Assembly: GCF_028389875.1 (NCBI RefSeq)
Contig: NC_084682.1
Span: 5,838,001-5,902,000, forward strand
Source: Rhea pennata
Taxonomy: Eukaryota; Chordata; Aves; Rheiformes; Rheidae
Direction of reading: 5' to 3'
Length of the DNA stretch: 64,000 nucleotides
Positions 23,101 to 32,300 of this stretch are shown here, in pieces. A program made the translations under genes and the position numbers. The notes under the pieces are model-generated. The model was not told where the DNA came from. It saw nothing but the letters and a program-made list of their open reading frames with translations, and made no database searches. Each line of letters opens with the position of its first letter. Positions within the stretch are counted from its first letter, which is position 1.

Positions 23101-24287
23101 TGTGTGTCCTAGGACAGTCCTATCCTTTCAGCTTTTACCATGCCAGAGCACAAAATGGAGTCAGGACATGCCTGAATTTCAGAGTTAAATCTCTCAATTA
23201 TGTGTGTCAAGTTGCTTCTGTGGCCTGAGCAACTGTACTGTGGCTTGGGCCATGTTCTACACTGGGTAAATATCCATAGGGTTTGCAGTGCTGCATGGAC
23301 ATCAGCAGTATGTGTGTGCTTATGGGCTCTGTGCTGTCCTGTGTGTCAGGAGGGGGAAGGCAGCGAGGAGGAAGAGGAGCTTGCGGAGGAGGAATGTGAG
23401 ACCATGACTGTGTCTGAGTGCGTGCGGGACGACAACTACGATGAAAAAGTGGAGGAGGACGAGGAGCAGATGCTGGAGAGATACAAACAGGAGCGAATGG
23501 ATGAAATGTTTCCAGATGAGGTGGACACACCACGTGATGTGCCTGCCAGAGTCAGGTAAGAAACTGTCTCCTTTGCTGGGAGTGGAGCTGGAAGGGTCCC
23601 TTCCATCTAGTTGGGTGAAATAGGGCAGGAAGCCTGTGATGTCTTAGCCATGATGTCTGAACCTGGCTGAAGGACTCTTCTGAAGATATTCCCTTAGGCT
23701 CTGAGGCTTCCAGGGGAGGCACTGGCAGAGGGAGTGGGTGGCCTGGGCAGCTTCCTAGGGAAAGGGGAGCTGAGCTCTGGCCTGAGAGAGGGCTAAAATT
23801 TGCTTTGCTCCCTTTATCGTCTCTGAGGGTGTGAGATCTTGAGGAGCGTGGAAGGGGCTGGCAAGACACCTAGATTTGTGAAATAGTCTATCTTTCCTGT
23901 TGTCTGTCCTTTAGGTTCCAGAAGTATAGAGGGCTCAAGAGCTTCAGGACTTCTCCATGGGACCCCAAAGAGAATCTCCCAAGGGACTATGCCAGGATTT
24001 TCCAGTTCCAAGACTTCTCCCGAACCAGAAAGCACATCTTCCGGCAGATAGAGAAAGAGGAGACTGAAGGGGCTTCGGTAATTCCCTTTTCTCTTGCTGG
24101 CCAGTCACCTTTCTTTCTCTTCCCCTGCTATATTCTCTTGCTTCCTGAAGGAAAGACTTGGCAGAGAAGTGGCTGCATGGTTTATCATTCAGCCAGCTGT
24201 TTTTTAACCTGAAGTCTCAAGCCCAGATTATGTTTTTCTCCTGGATTCCCTCTCTTACACAGACACGTTCCTCCTGATTCCTTTTCT

Positions 24288-24320
<33 letters not shown>

Positions 24321-26268
24321 CACAACTGAGCCTCTCTTGACAGGTTGGCTGGTATGTTACGCTTCATATCTGCAATGTGCCTTTCTCAGTGATGGAGAGC
24401 TTCAAAGATGGGAGGCCACTAGTTCTGTTTTCACTGCTTCTTCATGAACAGAAGGTGAGTAGGTATGGCCATGCTGGTATCTTTGTGGGTATGGAGCTCA
24501 CAGGACCTGGTGGGCAAAGCCTCTGGGAAGCCGTTGTCAAGGGCATTTGTCCCTGCTGTGGTGTTGGTTGCTTTCTGCTCTGCCCACCATCATTTGTCAG
24601 CCCCGCTGTTGGCCCCTCACAGTGCTGCATCTCCTGCAGATGTCGGTGTTGAATTTCCTGGTGCGGCGGCATCCGAGCAACAGTGAGCCGGTAAAGGCAA
24701 AGGAGGAGCTGATCTTCCACTGCGGGTTCAGACGCTTCCGAGCTTCTCCCCTGTTTTCTCAGCACACGTCAGGTTTGTGAGGGGCCTGTGGGGAGGGAAC
24801 AGGTGTGCTGGGAAGCAGGGCTGGGGTTTCTAGGGCAGGAAGCCAGTGATGTCTTAGCCGTGATGTCTGAACCTGGCTGAAGAGCCCTTCTGAAGAAACA
24901 CCTCTAGGCTCTGAGGCTTCCAGGGGAGTCAGTAGGCAGTGGGGGCATAGGAGGGCCTGGGCATATGGCTCTATGGTCCAGGAAAGACAGTAGCAGGCTC
25001 CACACAATGAGCTGGCAGTTTGGAGGATCACCATGATCCCCAGATACTCTGCCCCTGCTGAGGAGCATTGCATGTGACTGGTTTCCCTACAGAGCAGAGC
25101 CTGCCTGCCAGCCAGTGTGAGCAGAAGCCGGCGAAGGATGGGGTTGGTGTGGCTTTTCCAGAGCTCTGGTGACTGTTTTGGGACTGAACTTGATCACTGC
25201 TGTTCTGTCCTAGCTGATAAGCACAAGCTGGAACGTTTCCTGCGCCCGGATGCTGCTCTAGTGGTGACTGTTTATGCTCCTATCACTTTTCCTCCTGCCT
25301 CAGTACTTCTTTTTAAACAAAGAAGTAATGGTAAGTTGGTATATGCTGGGGAGGTGGTGTCTGGGAGAGGAATATTAGCAGGGCTCTTTCATACCCAGCT
25401 TATGAGTGTAAATTATCCAGAAAGTATGGCTTGAAAGAGCTGTGCATCCTTCATACTTCACACTGTTTGAGAAGATTAACTTGTTTATCACTGACCTTGG
25501 TTGGCGGGGTGGGGAAGGAGGAGGAAGAAGGTTGCCTTGGCCTACGAACATTTGGGGAAGGACATTGTGGTGAGGGAGGTGATGGAGGCATGTTTTGTGG
25601 CACTGCCCGGGTGCATAAATTACTCTGCTTTGTAGGAATGCACGATCTCATTGCCACGGGTTCTCTGCTGGCTGTGGACCCAGACAGAATTGTTATCAAG
25701 CGGCTGGTGCTCAGTGGCCATCCTTTCAAGATCTTTACAAAGACAGCTGTAGTGCGATACATGTTTTTTAACAGAGGTACAGCCCTTCTCCGTGTGGTGG
25801 GAAGAGGGAATATGGAGGCAGAACTCTTGCTGCCTGTGGGAGGGGTTGAGCTTACATAGGAAAGTCTGTTTCTTACCTGTTTTTACCTTTCTCCCCAGAG
25901 GATGTGATGTGGTTTAAGCCAGTGGAGTTGAGAACAAAGTGGGGTCGTAGGGGACACATAAAGGAGCCATTAGGTAGGTTTGTTTTTTTGTCTCTGATGC
26001 TGGGCTGGAAGTGGTCCCTCTCTGTGCATACCCATCTGCTCTTCTTAAGCAGAAGAGACAGTTGATGGCCTCTTCTGCTCTGTGCCTAGGGACCCATGGT
26101 CACATGAAGTGTCACTTCGATGGACAGCTAAAATCCCAGGACACGGTGCTGCTGAACCTCTACAAGCGTGTTTTTCCTAAATGGACTTATGACCCCTATG
26201 TTCCAGAGCCTGTGCCGTGGGTGAGGGATGAGACCGTGCCCCTGGCACAGGAGGTGGAGATGGAATAA
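20132..26268 (+). CDS. TSR1: TSR1 pre-rRNA-processing protein
   Basis: TSR1 is a nucleolar GTPase-like ribosome biogenesis factor that binds pre-40S particles and is required for late 18S maturation. Fifteen exons, all in phase: 20132-20231, 20305-20408, 20810-21026, 21106-21240, 21606-22033, 22394-22553, 22899-23056, 23350-23555, 23915-24077, 24344-24454, 24640-24772, 25214-25330, 25636-25776, 25899-25973, 26090-26268; 808 residues (human about 804). Order: a basic N tail (residues 1-70), a G-domain-like region lacking a classical P-loop, an AARP2CN region around 230-310 ([18 protein letters not shown]), an acidic stretch near 415-465 (DDDDEEDDD), then the C-terminal DUF663/BMS1-TSR1 domain ([38 protein letters not shown]). 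The exon 11 donor is a weak GTTTGT. Introns 8 and 11 host the paired snoRNAs. TSR1 and SRR stop codons are about 700 bp apart, tail to tail as in human. Confidence 0.97.
23628..23711 (+). ncRNA. SNORD91: Box C/D snoRNA, SNORD91-like copy 1 (TSR1 intron 8)
   Basis: This 84-nt element has a perfect 7-bp terminal stem, GGAAGCC (23628-23634) against GGCTTCC (23705-23711). A C-box-like GTGATGT lies just inside the 5' arm and the D box CTGA (23701-23704) just inside the 3' arm. An internal TGATGT and CTGA motifs can serve as C'/D'. It lies wholly within an intron, on the TSR1 sense strand. Mammalian TSR1 introns carry SNORD91A and SNORD91B, which supports the name. The C box ends TGATGT rather than the consensus TGATGA. 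The methylation target was not worked out from the sequence. Confidence 0.82.
24291..24318 (+). repeat. (GA)14 microsatellite before TSR1 exon 10
   Basis: Fourteen uninterrupted GA units end 25 bp before the TSR1 exon 10 acceptor (AG at 24342-24343). They occupy the space where a branch point and polypyrimidine tract usually lie; only a short CCTCTCTTGACAG remains between the tract and the exon. Confidence 0.95.
24838..24921 (+). ncRNA. SNORD91: Box C/D snoRNA, SNORD91-like copy 2 (TSR1 intron 11)
   Basis: This copy is also 84 nt, with the same 7-bp stem GGAAGCC / GGCTTCC, GTGATGT C-box-like motif and CTGA D box (24911-24914). The first 45 nt differ from copy 1 at only two positions. The segment before the D box differs more (AAACACCTCT against ATATTCCCTT), so the two may guide different or offset sites. 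It sits in the TSR1 intron between exons 24640-24772 and 25214-25330. Constraint on stem and boxes, with drift elsewhere, argues for two functional RNAs rather than a generic repeat. Confidence 0.82.
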
Positions 26269-26965
26269 GTCTCAAGGCCCAGCATGGCTAATGCAGTTTC
26301 TGCCTTTGCTCCCTGGTTGCTGCTCTCAGCCCGTACGCAGTGAGGACAGCACTGATGCATCTTGGATGTGTTAGTGCTGGGATCTGTATAGGAGTGGCTG
26401 CCCTGCCAGCTGCTGGTCAGATACCAGCTACAGCTATTTATTTTGACGGAAAAATATTTTCAAAAACATGGAAGTCCCTGTGTCGTGGTGGTATCTGGCT
26501 GTAGAGCCCAAATGGGAGGCTGTCTCGTGAACCCCGACCCACCAGGGCTGCTGCCTTTCCTTCCCTCTTGCCCTGCCATAGCAGTGGACTGACCTTGCTG
26601 GCAAGGGGATTTTGCTGTATCAGGGATAGGTCCTGCACTGGACTTTGCTGAAGGTTATTGCTGAGACTGAGAAAGAAAAGTGAAGTAGGAGCTGGGGAGA
26701 CTGCATGCAGCTCACTCGAGGCCTGTCCCAGAATGGGTGGCTGGGGAGGGAAGAACAGGCAGCACTTTGCTTCCAGGTCCCCTCCCCCTGCAGTGATTCT
26801 TGCTTTGTTTTGGGACAAAGTGACTCTGTGGAGACCAATGCCAACTTCCCTTCTCCCTCCCTAAAACCACAAATGTTTGGGGTTGTTCATCTGTTTTAAT
26901 AGTGCAGAAACCAGGCGGTACACATCCAGCATTGGGTTCCTGCTGCTTGAGACGCTGCTCTGTTC
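26269..26965. other. TSR1-SRR convergent 3' region
   Basis: About 700 bp lie between the convergent stop codons. On the minus strand, ATTAAA at 26895-26900 and AATAAA at 26437-26442 are candidate SRR poly(A) signals; use of the distal one would give a 3'UTR of about 530 nt. I see no canonical AATAAA for TSR1 on the plus strand, so TSR1 may use a variant signal and the two 3'UTRs probably overlap. No exon is visible. Confidence 0.55.
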
Positions 26966-29162
26966 TCACTCCGCTTTCCCAGAGAGGTCTGTGAGCCAGG
27001 TCAGGGAGCTCAGGTCTACGTTTCCCCCACACAGCACAACACAAACGTTCTGCACATCCTGGGAGACTGCTCGGAACTGCTCCGAGAGCACAGCCGCAAC
27101 TCCCACACCCGCTGCTGGCTCAATGAGCAGCTTCATCCTTTCCCACACCAGCCGTGTTGCTTGCTGTCAGGAGAGAGCAGCAGCGGTCGTTTCTGCAGCA
27201 TGTACATACTGCTGCAGGGGTAGGGCTCTGCGTGTGCAAGATCCCTGCAGCACTTTGGGGAGGGAGAGCAGAGCTGCTGCCAGTGCTTTCTGGCTGGAGA
27301 CAGCGTGGGTGCTGCATGGCTGCTGTGGCGTGCAGGGGCTTGTGCTGCCCTGTCGGAGTGTAGGGGTGAGAATACAGGGACGGAGCATGGATGGAAGCAG
27401 CTGCTTACTGGCAGCTGCCGTGAAGGGTAGCCGCAGAGTACTGACCTTGATTTCTTGCTCCGAGACTGTCAGGACATCATCGACCAAATCCCTAATGATG
27501 GGCCATGTGTTTGCTCCAATGCTGGTTTTAACTGCGTCTGCGATGGTGTCTGGGGGGTGCAGGTTGGGGGTCAGCTCCCCTCTCAGCTTGGACTGGTAAC
27601 AGTCATCTGCGTTGCAAGGTTCAGCAGCAAACACTTTCACATCTGGTCTCAAAGCCTGCAGGGAGCACAAGTTGCCACTTGGTTTAAACTAGAGTGCACC
27701 CGCCTGCGTTTGCTGCACCCGGAGGGGGGTGAGCGCGCATGCAGTGCAGCCTTAAGGAGGGCTGCAGGCGGGGGCTGCCAGCGCTGCCAGGCTGCCGCTG
27801 TGCAGACTGCAGGCGGCCCAAAGGCTCCCATAGACTTGGGCTTTCTGTTTCCAAAGGGACAAGTCCCTCTGTGCCTTGGGAACCCAACCGTTCCCACAGC
27901 GAGAGGCAGCTGCTTCTTCCCAGATGTGTGGCTGTTGCCTACCTTGACAGCAACTGCTATTCCAGCAATCATTCCTCCGCCCCCAACGGGAACCACCAGG
28001 GCGTTTACCTCGGGCACCTGCAGAGAAAGCACGAGCGTTTTTGGCACCACGCCTGTGCCCTTATGCTGCTGCCCCTGGGCCAGCTCCGAGGCGTGTGTTT
28101 TCCGTCACCTGCTCCAGCACCTCCAGGCCGATGGTGCCTTGCCCCGCGATCACTGCTGGCTCCTGGTTGGGGTGCAGCAGGACTCCGCCTGTTTCCTCGA
28201 CTACCCGAGCCGCTGTCTCGGCCCTAGACTAAGGGACAGTGGGTCAGGGGGAACAGCCTGGCCATGACGCGTGTCACTGGCTGGTCTCCTCTGTGCCTTA
28301 CCTCGTCGCTGGGCTCGCATGGCACCAGTGTGGCACCGTAAGCGTGGATGGCGGCTTTCTTACAGCGTGGTGCTGTCTCGGGCACCACAACGTAGGCGGG
28401 AATCCCTGTGCGGTGAAAGAGCCAGGCGGTGAGAGGGGACAACGCCTCCTGCTCACCCTGCCCCGCTGGTGCTGCAGGAGTGGTGGTACGTGCAGCCCGG
28501 GCCAGGCCTTGCCTGCGCTAGCCTGGCGTGGGGGCAGGAGAAGGGGAGCCCCGCAGCGCCAAGCCTAACCCAGCCCGCGCTCTGCGCGAGAAGCTCAGCT
28601 TGAGAGCGGGCAGAGCCGGGGGCCCGGAGCTGCCGGGCTCTGCGTTCACCCGTCTGTGTGTCCGGCACGGGGCGAAGGGCCTGGGCTGACGGTCCCTTCG
28701 CGTTACCTTCCGCCCGGGCGGCGCAGGCGAGCGCCTGGCCGTGGTTCCCGCTGCTGTGCGTCACCACGGCCCGCGGCAGCTCTGCTCCGGCACGCTCGGC
28801 CTCTTCGACCAGGCTCCTGACGGCGTTGAGGGCGCCGCGGATCTGGAAGGAGCGCGCAGCCCCCCTCAGCGCCCGCTCTCGGGGGCGAGGGCCTGGCTGC
28901 GCCCCTGCGGGGCAGGGCTGCCCGGGCGCGGCGGCGGCGGCCGCGCTCCTCCCGGGGTAAGCGAGCCCTCGCCCCGAGCGTGGCTCCAGCGCACCTTGAA
29001 CGAGCCGGTCTTCTGGAAGAGCTCGCACTTGAAGCAGAGCTTGCGGCCGGCCAGGCGGCTCAGGCCGCCGCTGGCCACCACGGGCGTGCGGCGCAGGCGG
29101 CCGCGCAGCCTGGCGGCGGCGGCCTGCACGTCGGGCAGCGCCGCGCAGTGCGCGGAGCACAT
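26966..29162 (-). CDS. SRR: Serine racemase
   Basis: PLP enzyme of the type II fold that converts L-serine to D-serine (NMDA receptor co-agonist) and also eliminates serine to pyruvate; cytosolic. Seven exons, all in phase: 28995-29162, 28707-28842, 28302-28405, 28109-28228, 27943-28017, 27446-27655, 26966-27163; 336 residues (human 340). Key residues: PLP-binding Lys56 in QKTGSFK, at the same number as in human; catalytic serine in SSGNHGQ (Ser87, human Ser84); phosphate loop VGGGGM (Gly188-191); metal site AAEPCNADD (Glu213, Ala217, Asp219). NPIIR-type and GGNVDLS motifs near the end are conserved. The C terminus reads DLSGKAE and lacks the PDZ-ligand SVSV of mammalian SRR. The start codons of SRR and SMG6 are 151 bp apart. 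The reading frame is intact. Confidence 0.97.
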
Positions 29163-29313
29163 GGCGCCGCGGCCCGCGCTCGGTGCTCGGCGCTGCGCGC
29201 GGCGGCGGCAGCGGGCGCGCATGCGCGCGGCGAAGCTTGGCCCTGCGCGGCCGCCGTCGGGCCCGCCCCCCCCCCCCCCCCCCCCGCCGCGGAGGGGCGG
29301 GAGCGCAGGGAAG
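29163..29313. promoter_or_regulatory. Bidirectional promoter SRR / SMG6
   Basis: This 151 bp CpG-dense interval separates two divergent ATGs. A perfect palindromic NRF1-type site, GCGCATGCGC, is at 29217-29226. A run of 20 C lies at 29266-29285. The SMG6 ATG is embedded in AAGATGGCGG, a YY1-type start context also seen at TMEM199. There is no TATA box. The SRR-SMG6 head-to-head order is the mammalian one. Confidence 0.8.
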
Positions 29314-32300
29314 ATGGCGGAGGGGCTGGAGCGCGTCCGCGTCTCGGCCGCCGAGCTGCGGGACATGGTGGCGGCGCAGGCCCGCGCCGCGGCGGGTGGC
29401 GGCCGAGGTGAGCCCGGCGGCGGGGCCCGGCGGCGCGGGGCGGCGGGAACCGGGAGCCGCCGCTCGGGCCTTGCCCCCTCCCCTCCCCTCCCCTCCCCGC
29501 CCCTTGGTGGCACCTGCCTGGGGGCCGGGCCGGGCCGGGGCCGGGGCCGGGGCCGGGGCCGGGGCCGGGGCCGCGCGGGGCTCGCGTCGCCCCGGCCACG
29601 GTTGTCGCCGGGTTCGGAGCGCACAAACGCGAACGCGGCGCTCGGGCCGCCCGTGCCGGCTCTGCTCCGCTCCGCCGCCCCGGTGCGGCTCTTCCCGCCT
29701 CGCCTGGGGCCCGGCCCGTCGTCGCGGTGGCTTTCGGTCGGCTCCAAACACAAATTCGCGTTATAAGCTAGAGCGCGTCGCTGCCGGTAGAGAAGTTTAG
29801 CCGAGGCAGTACGTAACAGCCTGGCTCCGTGCAGACGTTTTGTGCAGGGCTTTGTCATTCGAGTTGTGTTCTTTGAAGTGTTTTTGCATTACAACCCTTA
29901 TGGAGGTGCATAGAGGAAGAGGAGAAACGTATTTTTTCTCCTCACAGCTCAGTAACCCACCCTTGATTTGAAATGATCTGTTCAGAAAGCAGGCAGGCTT
30001 GGTGAAGATCGTACCTGTGTACAGAAAGGCTGCTGCACGAGCAACAGGCTGACAGGGAGCTGCTATTGGGACAGTAATCCAGCAGCATTAAACTTTTAGT
30101 TTGGTGCTTGTATATGAGTGTTTAGCTCTTGTATCTTGCTTTGGTAGATCCTTTCTTAGCCTGCATGTTCTTTGAGGCAAAATCTGTTGCTTGATATATG
30201 TCATAAGTGAGTCAGGCCAAAGATCTGATCAACTTTTTCGCACTTTTTCATTTCTTGCTTTTTGTCTGTGATTTCCTGTAGTGCTCTGATAAAGAACTTA
30301 ATTTCTGTTCTCTTGGACTTGTCATAAGGGTGTAAGCTTTTTGCCTTTACTTAATGTTTTTCCTTGACTGTTCATCTCTGTCTTTTTCTTCCTTTGCTGC
30401 TCTGTGCTAGGAATAACCCTCATCTCTCTATCTTTTTTCAGACAGCATGAAAGAAGTGAAGGAGCCAAGACATCGAAAAGACAACAGGCGCCCAGACCTG
30501 GAGATTTACAAGCCTGGCCTCTCCCGACTGAGGAGCAAACTTGCGCTGCCAAAGCACGAGGCCTCGGAGAAGGAGAGGAGCAGGGCTGAGGAAGGCAAGG
30601 AGGAGAGTTCCAGTGACAAAGATCCTTTGGCAGGAGGGGCTCCAGACATGGAGGATTTCAGCAAAGGTGACAGCCACAAGCAGAACGGCCCTTTGCAGGG
30701 AAATGAAGAGACAGAGACTAAACATGGTCTTCTGGATCAGGAGAACCTGACCAAGCAGCCTGCTCCGGATGAGTGGTGTCCCAAGATCACCCGGAGAACC
30801 AAGAAGCCAGACCAGCAGATATATCAGCCAGGGAAACGCCTGCATTCAGTTGCCAAAGAATTGGCTCTCCGGTCAACTAATGAGGAAGTCATCACGAAGA
30901 TGGAGCAGCTGAAAGTTGAAGGAGACGAGCAGACTGAGAAAGGTACTGGAAAAGACAACAACAGGAAAAGCAAATCAAGCAAAGAGGATAGAGAGGGAAG
31001 CCTGGCAGGGGAAGGAGCGAAAACTGTAAAGGGAGAGAAAGGAAGACGGACAGACCGAAGTGACAGGATCAGGAAAACAAGCGATGAGCTGCTGCAGGGG
31101 AAGCTGAGCTCCACGAAACGGTACTCCCGCTCTGACAAGCGGCGGAGCCGATACCGCACCTGCAGCACGAGCTCAGCTGGAAGCAACAACAGTGTAGATG
31201 GAGCCCTGCTTGTGGATGGGGTGGAGAGGCGGCAGGAGCGTGCCAGGGAAAGAATACGTCCTAGGAAGCAGCTCTCTGCATCCTCCACTGACTCCTTGGA
31301 TGATGACAGAATTGATGAGGCAGAAGCATACGTCTCTAGCAGAAATTCAGAAAAGAAGAAGCGTTCAGAGCAGAATCGAGCTTCTAGGAGCGAGAGCGAG
31401 TGGAGCAGCAATGGCAGGGAAAGCAAGGGATCCTTTCGAGTCACCTTTGACAACAAGACTTTAAACAGAGATATCAGCCTGTCGGAAACGGATAAAAAAA
31501 AGCCCCTGAAGGCATTTGTTGGTTCTAATGACTCAGAGACTTTGGAAGCGAGGGGACAGGGTAGAGAGCCTCAAGGCAGGGGCCGTGGGATTCTCTTCCT
31601 GCCTGCTAACACAGACCTCTCAATCAGTGCTACTGGCTCCCCTGAACCCAGTCACCCGGGGCCCAGGCTCCTGCTTGGTGGTGCTGGGAATAAAGGACTC
31701 CGAAGCAGAGGCCGAGGCAGCACTGTTCGCAGGTTGTGGGACCCCAACAACCCGGACCAAAAGCCTGCCCTGAAGAGCCAGACCTCCCAGCTTCACTTCC
31801 TAGACACGGACGATGAAGTGAGCCCCACCTCCTGGGGGGAAGCCCGCCAGGCCCAGACATCCTACTATAAGTTCCAAAACTCTGACAACCCCTACTATTA
31901 CCCTCGGGCCACTGGCCAAGGCCCACAGTATCCTTACAGCGGGTATTCCATGCAGTATCCTATGGGCCCAAGTAATGGTGTTTACCCAGGAGCCTATTAC
32001 CCTGGCTATCCCGGCCAGACAGGGCAGTATATCTGCAGCCCACTCCCTCAGACTCCTCTGAGTCCTGAGATGGAGCAGCAGATGCGGAACATGCAGCAGC
32101 AGGAGCTCAGCAAACTCCTCCGTGAGGCTGGGAACCAGGAGCAGCAGCTCAGCAATCTACTTTCCAGAGATCGCATCAGCCCAGAGGGGCTGGAGAAGAT
32201 GGCCCAGCTGAGGTTTGTGGCTGAGGGATGTGTGACTGAGTCATTTCCAGGGTGAATTTCTGTAGGAGTATTATCTAGAGTGCAAGGTCTCCTTGGAGAT

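Noticed and set aside
28453-29858. Very long open frames on both strands around the SRR/SMG6 promoter
   Set aside because: They run through CpG-island DNA, cross real splice sites and are Pro/Arg/Gly-rich. Only the short parts belonging to SRR and SMG6 exons are supported by similarity and phase.
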